Assembly: GCA_002753135.1 (NCBI GenBank)
Contig: PDZV01000023.1
Coordinates: forward strand, 1 to 60,904
DNA length: 60,904 nucleotides
Direction: 5' to 3'
From: Magnetococcales bacterium WMHbinv6
GTDB lineage: Bacteria > Pseudomonadota > Magnetococcia > Magnetococcales > Magnetaquicoccaceae
Position numbers and translations under genes: made by a program
The notes under the pieces: generated by a model
Database searches by the model: none
Told to the model about the DNA's origin: nothing
What the model saw: the letters and a program-made list of their open reading frames with translations, nothing else
Shown: piece after piece, positions 8,478-17,476 of the stretch
Layout of the letters: every line of letters starts with the position of its first letter
How positions within the stretch are numbered: position 1 is the first letter of the stretch

Positions 8478-9773
8478 TTACAATCTGCCGTGAGTACATG
8501 CGGATGGCAGGAGATGTTTGACATCATAAATAACGGCACCGTCGACACCATACTGAATAATTTTTTCCGCACCCATCGCCACAAATTGCGCATGGGCCAC
8601 AGCCAAAACAATGGCATGGTAATAGTTTTCCACAGGTTTTTCGATCAACGGCAAACCCATTGCCTCGCCCTGTTCACAATCAAGCAATGGATCATAAACC
8701 GACACCTGCAGGCCATATTGAATCAATTCCTGCACCATCGGAATCACCTGGGAATTTCTCACATCGGGACAATTTTCCTTGAAGGTAATGCCTAGCACCA
8801 GTACAGGGGCATCAACCAGAGAGATTTTGTGGCGGTTCATGATTTGCACCACCTGTTGGGCAACATATCGCCCCATCGCATCGTTAATGCGTCTTCCAGC
8901 CAGAATAATTTCCGGAAAAAAACCCACCTCCTGCGCTTTGTGAGCCAAATAGTAGGGATCCACGGCGATACAGTGTCCACCGACCAGACCGGGATAAAAC
9001 TTGATAAAGTTCCACTTGCTCCCTGCTGCCGCCAGCACTTCATGGGTATCGATCCCCAGGCGATGGAAAAGCATGGACAATTCATTGACCAAAGCAATGT
9101 TAATATCTCTTTGGATATTTTCTATAATTTTTGCCGCTTCCGCCACCCGAATCGATGATACCGGGCAGGTACCCGCCTGGATGATCTCTTGGTACAAGGC
9201 ATCGACAAAAGCCGCCGCCTCCACCGTCGATCCTGAAGTGATTTTGACAATATCCCCCAATCGATGTTGTTTGTCGCCGGCATTGATCCGTTCGGGACTG
9301 TAGCCTACCGTGAACTCCTGGTTATATTTCAAGCCCGACCATTGTTCCAGCAAGGGAACACAAAACTCTTCCGTTGCACCGGGATAGACGGTCGATTCAA
9401 AAATTACGACTCCCCCTGATCGCAAAGCACGAGCAACCGTGATGGTCGCCTTTTGTAACGGTTGCAGATCAGGACGCTTATAAATATCAACAGGGGTGGG
9501 AACAGTGACAATAAATACCTGGCAGCCATCCAGGGATGTTTCCTGGCAGGAGAGGTGCAGATTGCAACTGGCGCTCAACGCTTCCTCAAACAGGCTTCCT
9601 GTGCGGTCAACCCCCTGAAGCAAGGCATTGACTCGATCCTGATCGATATCAAAGCCGATGGTTGGCATCCTTTTGCCAAAGGCAACCGCCAAAGGAAGAC
9701 CAACATAGCCAAGACCGATAATGGCGAGTCGGGTCTCGTTTAACCGCTCACGGGTTGGAAAGGTCTGCGCCAT
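8478..9773 (-). CDS. Nucleotide-sugar dehydrogenase (TviB/WbpO-like UDP-HexNAc 6-dehydrogenase)
   Basis: About 431 aa with the three domains of UDP-glucose/UDP-HexNAc dehydrogenases. The NAD site IIGLGYVGLPLA is near residue 18. The catalytic Cys is in VGGHCIAVDPYYL near residue 267. The C-terminal UDP-binding domain includes LGITFKENCPDVRNS. These enzymes oxidise C6 of the UDP-sugar twice to give a uronic acid. Similarity in layout to TviB/WbpO (IIGLGYVGLPLAVAFGK, FDIDQDRV) favours UDP-GlcNAc or UDP-GalNAc as substrate. The ATG at 9773 has AGGAG ten bases upstream and is preferred over the one at 9782. The product would feed the polysaccharide made by the genes just upstream on the same strand. 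Confidence 0.9.
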   Translation of the reverse strand: MAQTFPTRERLNETRLAIIGLGYVGLPLAVAFGKRMPTIGFDIDQDRVNALLQGVDRTGSLFEEALSASCNLHLSCQETSLDGCQVFIVTVPTPVDIYKRPDLQPLQKATITVARALRSGGVVIFESTVYPGATEEFCVPLLEQWSGLKYNQEFTVGYSPERINAGDKQHRLGDIVKITSGSTVEAAAFVDALYQEIIQAGTCPVSSIRVAEAAKIIENIQRDINIALVNELSMLFHRLGIDTHEVLAAAGSKWNFIKFYPGLVGGHCIAVDPYYLAHKAQEVGFFPEIILAGRRINDAMGRYVAQQVVQIMNRHKISLVDAPVLVLGITFKENCPDVRNSQVIPMVQELIQYGLQVSVYDPLLDCEQGEAMGLPLIEKPVENYYHAIVLAVAHAQFVAMGAEKIIQYGVDGAVIYDVKHLLPSACTHGRL

Positions 9774-9847
9774 CTTGCCCATTCTCCTGTTCAGTCACAC
9801 TGCTGCGGTTGTTCTTTCTGACCTGGTTTTTTGGCGATGATCGGCCA

Positions 9848-11152
9848 TTAAGCCACACGAATCAACTGGCGTTCCACAGCCAAATACCAGATTGCCAAAC
9901 TCAAGGCGATATTGATGGCCAACAACTGCAACATGCCACCCAGACCAAACAATCCGATCGTCATCGATGTCAATAAAGACATGGCCAGAACACCGTAAGA
10001 TTGCCCGGTTACCGAATCAACCAGATAACGAATCCGCCAGCAACGCCAAAAGCTGAGACCTTGCAATCCCAACAACGGCAACAAGGTTTGCAGACCGGAT
10101 TCCACCCAAATAAACAAATAGATATTATGTGGCCTTGGACTTTCACGTGCCCAGATATTGCTGAAAGTGGTTGGCAGTTGACGCAAATATTCAATACTCC
10201 CCAAACCATAACCCAGCGGATTGGCCATGGCCAAATCAAAATAGGCTTCCCAAATGCCGGATCGGGAATCGTTTCGTTCATTCAATTCAATGGTTGTACG
10301 ATCTCTGTTTTCACTCAAGGCAATTTCAAACAGTTCATCTGGGGCAAAAAATTGCAAAACAAGCACAACCGATAAAAAAGAAAACAACGTTCGCATAAAT
10401 TTGCGCTGCAACCCCGTCAACAACAATACGCCTGCTGCGGCACCTGCCCAGGTGGTACGTGAAAAAGAGAGAAACAGCCCCAAAACAAGCAGAACAGTCT
10501 GACTGATGGCCACCCCATAACCAAACCGGTTTTTGTTCCACTGCGACGAGGACATGATTTGATGCAGGGAAATCAAAAACGCGGGCATAATGGACAGGCC
10601 AAAATAGGTTGGATCCGTCAACAATCCGGTCATCCGCATCGCACCCGGATCCTTGCCAAGCGGCAAACCAAGCGAGAGCAGCAGCCCGCCAACCGCAGTC
10701 AAGCCGGGCATCATGAACAACAAACCATACACGGTTGATGCGATGCCGTACCAGCTATACATTTTGAGAAAAAAGCGCAAATCCACGACACTGCGGATAC
10801 TGAGTACCAAAGCCACCCCCAACCCCACGCTGCGCAACAGGCTGATCATTCCCTCGATCAAGCCGGGGGCTTCCGGCCCTTCGGTACTGCTCAGAATATA
10901 AAACAGACAAAAAAGAAAAAAATATTGCGCCGGAATACGAATCTGCTGGACCGCACGACCTTCCCTGATGGCCACAATGATCATGGCAACCCCCACCACC
11001 AACGGAAATCGGGAGGGAAGCGAACCCACGGGAAAAATGGGGATGGTCAAAGGCCAGACCGCGAAGACAAGAAAAAAATAAAATCCGGCATAACGAACCC
11101 CAAGGCTCGGTCGCAGTGTATTGTAAGATGGGCCTCTGCGGTCAAACAACAT
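9848..11152 (-). CDS. O-antigen polymerase/ligase-like (Wzy-like) membrane protein
   Basis: About 434 aa with some ten to eleven hydrophobic segments and a large polar loop around residues 265-330 (LSENRDRTTIELNERNDSRSGIWEAYF, then NPLGYGLGSIEYL and PRPHNIYLFIWVESG). This late loop with GYGLG and HN(I/H)YL is characteristic of the Wzy_C/O-antigen ligase superfamily, which polymerises or transfers lipid-linked repeat units in the periplasm. The ATG at 11152 follows CGGAAAA and overlaps the end of the upstream glycosyltransferase gene by 11 bases, consistent with translational coupling. Polymerase versus ligase cannot be told from sequence; linkage to a Wzx-like gene favours polymerase. Confidence 0.78.
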   Translation of the reverse strand: MLFDRRGPSYNTLRPSLGVRYAGFYFFLVFAVWPLTIPIFPVGSLPSRFPLVVGVAMIIVAIREGRAVQQIRIPAQYFFLFCLFYILSSTEGPEAPGLIEGMISLLRSVGLGVALVLSIRSVVDLRFFLKMYSWYGIASTVYGLLFMMPGLTAVGGLLLSLGLPLGKDPGAMRMTGLLTDPTYFGLSIMPAFLISLHQIMSSSQWNKNRFGYGVAISQTVLLVLGLFLSFSRTTWAGAAAGVLLLTGLQRKFMRTLFSFLSVVLVLQFFAPDELFEIALSENRDRTTIELNERNDSRSGIWEAYFDLAMANPLGYGLGSIEYLRQLPTTFSNIWARESPRPHNIYLFIWVESGLQTLLPLLGLQGLSFWRCWRIRYLVDSVTGQSYGVLAMSLLTSMTIGLFGLGGMLQLLAINIALSLAIWYLAVERQLIRVA

Positions 11153-12206
11153 GGTGTTTTTCCGGATGATCCACACCAGGCGCAAAGCCAAGCGCCTGCA
11201 GATAGTGATGGGTCAGTTGTTTGATGTCATTTTGTTTTTCTGCCTGCGCGCGTGCCAACTGTTTATAATCGGCCAGATGATCCAAAACATGCTGCACGGC
11301 ATCGGCCATACCGGCACGCAACGTTTCGCTATACAAACTTTCCGGGTCGGCGACCGCAACCCCTGCCGGACCAACCAGTTCCGCCGTACCCCCCTCTTCT
11401 GGACAGACGACAGGAACACCACAGGCCAAGGCTTCCACCACCACATTGGGACAGGCATCCCCAATCACCGGGTGCAGCAGGCAATCCATCTGCTGATAAT
11501 AGCCTGGCAACTGTTCCGGGGCGACCGAAGGAATGGCGCGAATGGCACCCCGCCAGTAGGGGTCGGCCAACGCCTTGTCGAGCGTTTGCTGACAAAAGTG
11601 GTCCATCTGACCGATCAACAGCAGTTGTGGCCGCTCTTTGAGCCTTCTGACCACATCAAAAAACACCTCCAGACGAGGGCGACTGCGCAAAAATCCTGCC
11701 GTACCCAATACGACTGGTTGCCTGTCCCGGTGTGGCCAATCGAGCGCCGGTCGAAAATGGTGCAAGGGCACCGCATTCGGAATGATTGCCCAACTCCCTT
11801 GCGGGCGCTGGTGCAATTGGCTGTCAAGAATTTGTTTGCTCCAGGTACTTTGGTAAATGACAAAGTCGGAATGAATCAACGCTTCGCGGATAATCTGATT
11901 GGCGACCGCATATTCGGGACGAAAAGCACGATCGCCAAAAGCCTCGCCAAAACGGCGAAAATGTTCTTCGATATACATGCCAGCGATGCGATACACCAAA
12001 CGACGGGGAGAACGCAAAAATTTCTCTTGTCTGCGATGACCGATAAACAGGCAGGGGCGACTCTCTGCCGTCAAAAGTGATGGCCAGACACGATACCCTT
12101 GTTGCCGTGCGGTCGCAATAAAACGGCGCAACATCACCTGCGCACCGTTACGACCGCGCGGCCAGGGAATTACCGTAAAAGCGGGGGCAAACAGGTTAAG
12201 GTTCAT
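11142..12206 (-). CDS. GT4 family glycosyltransferase
   Basis: A cytoplasmic GT-B fold transferase of 354 aa. The C-terminal half carries the GT4 donor-site signature ACPNVVVEALACGVPVV followed by GGTAELVGPAGVAV; the conserved Glu pair lies in EALACG...GGTAE. The N-terminal half contains basic stretches such as GHRRQEKFLRSPRR, which may touch the membrane. The start overlaps the stop of the flippase gene by ATGA, so the two are translationally coupled. The role is addition of one sugar to the undecaprenyl-linked repeat unit; donor and acceptor are unknown. Confidence 0.85.
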   Translation of the reverse strand: MNLNLFAPAFTVIPWPRGRNGAQVMLRRFIATARQQGYRVWPSLLTAESRPCLFIGHRRQEKFLRSPRRLVYRIAGMYIEEHFRRFGEAFGDRAFRPEYAVANQIIREALIHSDFVIYQSTWSKQILDSQLHQRPQGSWAIIPNAVPLHHFRPALDWPHRDRQPVVLGTAGFLRSRPRLEVFFDVVRRLKERPQLLLIGQMDHFCQQTLDKALADPYWRGAIRAIPSVAPEQLPGYYQQMDCLLHPVIGDACPNVVVEALACGVPVVCPEEGGTAELVGPAGVAVADPESLYSETLRAGMADAVQHVLDHLADYKQLARAQAEKQNDIKQLTHHYLQALGFAPGVDHPEKHHVV

Positions 12207-13465
12207 CTCTCATCCTTGGAGTCTGGCGGGCAATCATCGGCAACCGCAGTATGGTGCAACAGCAGATAAACAGCCAAAAACTGACCTGCTTCCAACAAAA
12301 CCCACGCCCAGGCAACACCACGACTTGCGGCCAGAAAAGCACCCGCAGTCAACAGCAGAATACGCAGGGTCATGATAAGCCAAGTCACCCGATGGTAATA
12401 GGGATGATGCTCCGGTCTGGCCAGCAACCAACTCATCCCCAGACTGTTGGCCCAGGCAAAAGGCATTTGCAACAGCAGAATATATATCAACGGCAGTGCA
12501 TCGCCATAGTGCGGCAAAAGCATGGGCAGCAACCAGGAGAGCAACAGGGAGAGCAGCAGATAGCCTGTCGCACCCAGTATAAACAGCAACTGCATCCCCC
12601 AACGCACCTGGGAAACTTCGACACCACAGCGCGGATTGGCCAGGCGACTGATCAGAATACGATCCACCAAACGCCCGATGCCGACGGCCAGTTGCGCGGC
12701 CAAGGCCAAATTATAAGCTGCCATCTCTTCAAAAGAGATAAAACGGGACAACAAAGGACGTTCCATATTGTAGCCGATGGCGGTGCCGATCGACTGCAAA
12801 GAAAACTGGCGACTCAAAGAGAGAAAATCATCCGGCAAGAGATGGTTTCGCCGCTTTGGCAACAGGGTCAAAAAAAGCAGCAGAGTGATCAACAAACCGC
12901 CACCGTACAACAGCAGGGCACAGATCAATACGGAACCGGTACTCCAGGCGGCAACGGCAATGGCCAGCGCCAAAATCCCCTGGGCAAGCAGTCGACGAAA
13001 AAAAAGCGCCCTGAACAACCCTGCCCCGTGCAGATAGGCATCCATGCTGTCCAAGGCCAACTGGGCAGGCAGAAACAGGGCGGCCAGCAGCAGCATGAAA
13101 AACACCGTCTCCTGACCCGTTTGCCGATGCCAAACAGCAATGGCCAGCAACAACAGAGTCGCCAAAATGCCAAAGCGCAAGCGTATGCGAACCCCTGCCC
13201 ACAACACGCCGTCCATTTGTCGGGCAGCACCATAGGTGATCATTTGCCCCATGCCAGGCAGGGTAAAAATGCTGACCAAACCGGTGATACCGGCACAATA
13301 GCCCCACCAACCATAGCTTTCACGCGGCAGATAGTTGGCCAGGGCCCAAATTTGCCCCATGCCCAACACAATCTGCGCCCCCATCTGTGCGCCGCTGTAA
13401 AATGAGCTTTGCCGCAGGTAGGGAGAGTGCCACAAGCGCTGCAGCATACCACGATGGTTGATCAC
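12203..13465 (-). CDS. Oligosaccharide flippase family (Wzx/MATE-like) membrane protein
   Basis: A 420-residue integral membrane protein with about 12 to 14 predicted helices and few charged residues. The spacing of helices and short basic loops (MEKRPLLSRF-like NMERPLLSRFISFEEMAAYNLALAAQ segment near residue 235) is that of the MOP/Wzx flippase superfamily, which moves undecaprenyl-linked repeat units to the periplasmic face. It is flanked by ATGA overlaps on both sides, with the deacetylase-like gene upstream and GT4 downstream. Homology within this superfamily is weak, so the call rests on topology and operon context. Confidence 0.72.
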   Translation of the reverse strand: MINHRGMLQRLWHSPYLRQSSFYSGAQMGAQIVLGMGQIWALANYLPRESYGWWGYCAGITGLVSIFTLPGMGQMITYGAARQMDGVLWAGVRIRLRFGILATLLLLAIAVWHRQTGQETVFFMLLLAALFLPAQLALDSMDAYLHGAGLFRALFFRRLLAQGILALAIAVAAWSTGSVLICALLLYGGGLLITLLLFLTLLPKRRNHLLPDDFLSLSRQFSLQSIGTAIGYNMERPLLSRFISFEEMAAYNLALAAQLAVGIGRLVDRILISRLANPRCGVEVSQVRWGMQLLFILGATGYLLLSLLLSWLLPMLLPHYGDALPLIYILLLQMPFAWANSLGMSWLLARPEHHPYYHRVTWLIMTLRILLLTAGAFLAASRGVAWAWVLLEAGQFLAVYLLLHHTAVADDCPPDSKDER

Positions 13466-14499
13466 GGTACCCTCTGGATCGAGGCACCCCTCAACAGCGT
13501 TGGGTAAATGGTGCGAAACTGCCCCAGGGTTCGCCCGATAAAATGGTCGGCAACAAAGGCAAAAAGCTGTTCCAGATCCGCATAGAGCGCCTCAATCTGT
13601 GCCGAGGTGCGAAAGGTGGGGCTGCCGTCCGGCATCAACTCCGAAGAGTGCAACATCAACTCGGCATACGGCTCTTTATTGGCCAAAATGTCGCGCACAA
13701 TGGCCAACATGGCAGACAAATTTTTGCCATTGGGCCGCAACCAGTGCAGCTCTGGCAGCAACCGACGGGTCAGGCGGGTGCAGTAGGAACAAAACGGGAT
13801 ACGTTTTTCCCACGCCAGCAACAGGGGCATCAGCGCATAGGAGGCACCACGACGAATGGAAACCGGCACCTGCAGCAGTGGCGAAAAACCGGACTGATCG
13901 ATTGCCTCCAGATCCATAAAATAACAGTGTGCGGGAAAATGGCGGTAATCGCTCCCCCCCGCACCACCCGGATGGCCCATTGCCTGCTTCCAGGAGACAT
14001 AAGGGGTTACCGAACAGTCCACCTGGTAACCGAGTTCAACCAGTATGCGGGCATAGCGCTTGTCAAAAGCCCAGCGCCCTGCCCGGTGGCTGACCATTTT
14101 TCTGCCGAAATAGGCTTCCAGATTGGCCGTCAACGTTAGCAGCTTGTCCCGCATGACCGGTTCGGGATATTCGATCAGATAGGGGTGAAAGCGCATGTCA
14201 TCCGCGCTTAATTGGCAGGAGAGAGGCGGCGAATTCCAGGCATGCAGATGCATGCCCACCTCTCCCTGACCCCGAGCCAGCAGATCGCGGGCAAACTCCC
14301 GGTAACAGGGATCTTCCGCCATTTCATGATTGGTCAACCAGGTCGGCAACAGGGTAAACCGTTCACACAACTGCTGAAAACGGGGCAAAAACCGGGCATT
14401 GCGCGTGCTGATTTGACGCGGCGCAGACCAAAGATCATCCCCTTCCGTATCGATGGTGATCAAAAAAGTCGGTTTGTCGGCGGGAAAAAAATGTGTCAT
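13462..14499 (-). CDS. WalW-like polysaccharide deacetylase-fold protein
   Basis: About 345 aa. The N-terminus has FLITIDTEGDDLWS, the opening metal-binding strand of NodB-like deacetylases of the WalW type. A further motif GEVGMHLHAWNSPP gives paired histidines, and SHRAGRWAFDKRYARILVELGYQVDCSVTPY resembles the NodB substrate-groove region. Such enzymes deacetylate N-acetyl sugars in polysaccharides. The ATG at 14499 follows the upstream gene's stop by four bases; a start 18 bases earlier is also possible. It lies in a coupled run with the flippase and GT4 genes. The fold is well supported; catalytic activity is inferred from the conserved Asp/His residues. Confidence 0.72.
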   Translation of the reverse strand: MTHFFPADKPTFLITIDTEGDDLWSAPRQISTRNARFLPRFQQLCERFTLLPTWLTNHEMAEDPCYREFARDLLARGQGEVGMHLHAWNSPPLSCQLSADDMRFHPYLIEYPEPVMRDKLLTLTANLEAYFGRKMVSHRAGRWAFDKRYARILVELGYQVDCSVTPYVSWKQAMGHPGGAGGSDYRHFPAHCYFMDLEAIDQSGFSPLLQVPVSIRRGASYALMPLLLAWEKRIPFCSYCTRLTRRLLPELHWLRPNGKNLSAMLAIVRDILANKEPYAELMLHSSELMPDGSPTFRTSAQIEALYADLEQLFAFVADHFIGRTLGQFRTIYPTLLRGASIQRVP

Positions 14500-14503
14500 A
14501 CCA

Positions 14504-15532
14504 TCAGCTGGCCTCATGCAAAAATGGAGGACGTAACCCGTTGTCGTTCCAGTCAAAATTGATCAGCCATTGTCGGGTATTGTGTTCGATCCGCAAGGGT
14601 TCCCGCGCCGAACCCATCACAAAAGGACGACGATGCAACGAGCTGTAAAAACCGTGCCGCAGAAAAACACCCTGCATCAGCGCATGGCAGCAGCTCAAAA
14701 CCATCTCCCTGGGTTGCAAATCTCGCTCGGTCACCTCTGCCAGGGCCAACAAAACACCGCAGGCCAGTTGCAGCGCATTGTCCCCGTCGCATTGGCTGAC
14801 CAGAATCTGTTCCGGACTCTCTTTCAAGATCACGTAACCGATCGTTTGCCGGTCATCGGCGATGCGAAACAGTCGATAACGCACAAAAGAGAGGCGCGGA
14901 TCATAGCGCCAGCGCAAATAATCGAGGCTCGGTGCCAGGCGCAAGCGAAAAGGGGAAACGGTTGGCAGCATGTCGGGCTGCAGAGAGGACTCTTCGCTGA
15001 CCTGTAGCGCCCCTCCGCCCTCGCGACGGATGGCCGCGCGCGAACGGGCCAAACGAACCTCCGGCAAACAACGGGCCAGCACTCCTTTCAGCCGATTGCG
15101 CCAGGCAAAAGAAGAGCCGGAGGCCTGCCCTCGACGATTGGCCAGCAAAAGGGGTACCGGGGGGAAAAAGTGCCATCGATACTGGCGCAAAATGGCGTGG
15201 GTCGCCGCACTGCCACCAAAAACCAGCGTGTAGGGTGCCATTTTCATCCAATACAGCAACTGCAGGCCGCCAATGCCAGGCATAAAGGCAACATGATTGT
15301 TTGAGGCCGCCACCTGCATGGCTTGCCCTTCGTAGGCAAAGGAGAGGCACTCGACACCGATCAACCCGGCCACTTCCCCTTTATCGACAAAGAGAAAAAG
15401 TGAACTCCCTTCCGTGCCCGTATAATACCAATCGACAAAATTTTGCTGCAACAACGCTGCCGGAAAATGGGGCTCCTGCCGTCGCTGCAACAACAGATCG
15501 TAATGGCAAGGGGTATAACGGATAAACTCCAT
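14504..15532 (-). CDS. GNAT-like acyltransferase of an EPS locus
   Basis: About 342 aa. The layout suggests a two-lobed GNAT protein: an N-terminal lobe with DKGEVAGLIGVECLSFAYEGQAMQVA strands and a C-terminal lobe with RLFRIADDRQTIGYVILKE, the beta-4/5 style hairpin that holds acyl-CoA in GNAT enzymes. I see no exact acyl-CoA loop, so the family call is tentative. The ATG at 15532 has AGGA six bases before it; upstream in-frame starts lack a site. It opens the minus-strand run that continues into the deacetylase-like, flippase, GT4 and polymerase genes, and is divergent from the adenylation enzyme at 15618. It might be the enzyme that puts an acyl or aminoacyl group on the sugar. Confidence 0.5.
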   Translation of the reverse strand: MEFIRYTPCHYDLLLQRRQEPHFPAALLQQNFVDWYYTGTEGSSLFLFVDKGEVAGLIGVECLSFAYEGQAMQVAASNNHVAFMPGIGGLQLLYWMKMAPYTLVFGGSAATHAILRQYRWHFFPPVPLLLANRRGQASGSSFAWRNRLKGVLARCLPEVRLARSRAAIRREGGGALQVSEESSLQPDMLPTVSPFRLRLAPSLDYLRWRYDPRLSFVRYRLFRIADDRQTIGYVILKESPEQILVSQCDGDNALQLACGVLLALAEVTERDLQPREMVLSCCHALMQGVFLRHGFYSSLHRRPFVMGSAREPLRIEHNTRQWLINFDWNDNGLRPPFLHEAS

Positions 15533-15617
15533 CGAATCCTGCTCTTTCCTTGACGCAGAGTGTCTCCCGGTGCAATAATCAGCCCCCAACTTACACTCAT
15601 ACATTTTCGCCAAATTC

Positions 15618-17213
15618 ATGAACAATTTGACTTGGTTGACCCATGCGGATTCCCATGCGCCGGCATTGCGGATCAACGGGGTGGAACAAAGCTACAGTCA
15701 ATTGTTTGCACGTGCCGAATGGTTGTCGCGTGCCATTGACTGGCATGCCTGCGGGCCGTTGCGTTTGCTGGCCATCCTTGGCAACCATGATGCCTGGGTC
15801 TATGCCGCCATGTTGGCCGCCCATCGACTGGGTGGCGGCTTTTTGCCCCTGCATCCCGCCTATCCTACCGCACGCTTGCTGGATATGCTGCAGCAGACAG
15901 CCACAAAAATCCTGCTGGTCACGGCAGATGCTCTGCATTCATTGGATTCGATACTCTCTGCCCTGCACGAACCCATGCTCTGCATCCTGCCGGAAGAGTC
16001 GATGGCAAGAAGCGATCGAGCCACCCGCTTTCCCCAGCACCGCTTTCTGAGCGCCCAGGATCTGCATCAACTGCCTGCCCGTGACGGGCAACCTCCCCCA
16101 TCCGGTAACAGTTGTGCCTATCTGATGTTCACTTCAGGAAGCACCGGGCGTGCCAAAGGTGTTGCCGTCTGCTTTGACAATCTGCGCGCCTATGTCGACT
16201 ATTGGCTGGCCCACCACCCTATCGGTCGCGATGATCGGGTCGCCCAGCCTGCCGACATCACCTTTGACCTCTCCATTCATCCCATTTTCGTCTCCTGGGC
16301 CAGCCAAGCCCTGTTGTGCCCCATTCCCCCCATGAGTCGTCTGGCTCCGGCCCGTTTTATTCTTGAGCATCAACTCACAATCTGGGTTTCCGTACCCTCG
16401 GTGGCGATGATGATGGAACGGTTAAAAATTTTGCAGCCAGCCATCTTTCCCTCCATTCGTCTCTCCCTCTTTTGCGGTGAACCGCTGCCGACGCGCACGG
16501 CAGAGGCGTGGCGACTGGCGACAAGCAATGGCCGTCTGCTCAACCTCTACGGTCCCACAGAGGCAACGGTGGCCATCACCTCTTATGAATGGGATGCCAA
16601 CAGCGCCAACCGCCATCCACACAGCGGTAACGTGCCCATTGGCTGGATTTTTCCTGGTCAGCAAGCCGCCTTGTTGCCAGCATCGGGTGATCTGCTCTTC
16701 ACCCCGGGCGAAGGCGATCTCTGTCTGTCTGGCTCGCAGGTTACTGCGGGGTATCTCGCCGATTCCCACAATACCGCCAATCACTATTTTCTCCATCCGA
16801 CCACCGGTTCCACCCTGTGGTACCGCACCGGGGATTGGGTCCGGCGCGATGAGGATGGCTGCCTGCATTTTTTGAGTCGGGTTGATTTTCAAATCAAACT
16901 GCACGGTTACCGCATCGAACTGGCAGAGATTGAAAGCCTGCTCCGCGAACTGGTTGGACATGATTGGGTCGCCGTCATCCCCTGGCCTGGCGGAGAAAAG
17001 GAGACACAAACGCTGATCGCCTGTGTGGCTGGCCATGATACGGCAGCCATTCCGTCATGGCTGGAAAAATGTCGTCAGCGACTGCCCGCCTATATGGTGC
17101 CATCCCAGATGCAACTGTTGCCTGAACTCCCCCTGAACAGCAATGGCAAAATCAATCGAGCGGCCTTGCGCCAACACCTGCAACAATCCCTGTTTATTGA
17201 TGAGGCGACCTGA
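15618..17213 (+). CDS. Stand-alone adenylation-domain enzyme (NRPS A-domain / DltA-like)
   Basis: A 531-residue ANL-superfamily enzyme that activates a carboxylic acid, probably an amino acid, as the adenylate and loads it on a carrier protein. Visible core motifs are A3 FTSGSTGRAKG (about 172), A5 NLYGPTEATV (about 308), A7 YRTGDW (about 401), A8 GYRIELAEIE (about 430) and the A10 lysine in NSNGKI (about 511). The next gene starts within its stop codon (ATGA-type junction) and encodes a carrier protein, as in DltA-DltC pairs. No condensation, thioesterase or MBOAT (DltB) gene is seen nearby. The substrate cannot be predicted safely. The context suggests that the activated group ends up on the polysaccharide. 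Confidence 0.83.
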   Translation: MNNLTWLTHADSHAPALRINGVEQSYSQLFARAEWLSRAIDWHACGPLRLLAILGNHDAWVYAAMLAAHRLGGGFLPLHPAYPTARLLDMLQQTATKILLVTADALHSLDSILSALHEPMLCILPEESMARSDRATRFPQHRFLSAQDLHQLPARDGQPPPSGNSCAYLMFTSGSTGRAKGVAVCFDNLRAYVDYWLAHHPIGRDDRVAQPADITFDLSIHPIFVSWASQALLCPIPPMSRLAPARFILEHQLTIWVSVPSVAMMMERLKILQPAIFPSIRLSLFCGEPLPTRTAEAWRLATSNGRLLNLYGPTEATVAITSYEWDANSANRHPHSGNVPIGWIFPGQQAALLPASGDLLFTPGEGDLCLSGSQVTAGYLADSHNTANHYFLHPTTGSTLWYRTGDWVRRDEDGCLHFLSRVDFQIKLHGYRIELAEIESLLRELVGHDWVAVIPWPGGEKETQTLIACVAGHDTAAIPSWLEKCRQRLPAYMVPSQMQLLPELPLNSNGKINRAALRQHLQQSLFIDEAT

Positions 17214-17476
17214 TGACATCCTCCCCCACTGCAATCATTCTCACTTTTTTGCGCCAACAGCAGGGTACCGCCAATTTTTCTGCCCCCCAACCCGACGACA
17301 ACCTGTTTGAGCTGGCCTTATTGACCAGCCTGCAGTTTATTGAACTGATTCAATTGTTGGAGAGCAAAACAGGCATCAGCATAGATTTTACCCGCACCGA
17401 CCCCTCTTCCCTGGTCACCTTGCAGGGATTGAGCGCTGCCTTTGGCTCTGCCGCTCCATCGACTCTCAACACTTGA
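17213..17476 (+). CDS. Acyl/peptidyl carrier protein
   Basis: An 87-residue protein with the length and helix pattern of a carrier protein. The region LFELALLTSLQFIELIQLLE aligns with the phosphopantetheine-attachment site, normally G-x-D-S-L. The serine (about residue 43) and the following leucine are kept, but the preceding Asp is Thr and the Gly is replaced. It is directly coupled to the adenylation enzyme upstream, which should load it. Its 3' end overlaps that of the PHP gene on the other strand by 11 bases. Function as a carrier is likely, and attachment of the cofactor is plausible but not certain because of the altered motif. Confidence 0.75.
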   Translation: MTSSPTAIILTFLRQQQGTANFSAPQPDDNLFELALLTSLQFIELIQLLESKTGISIDFTRTDPSSLVTLQGLSAAFGSAAPSTLNT

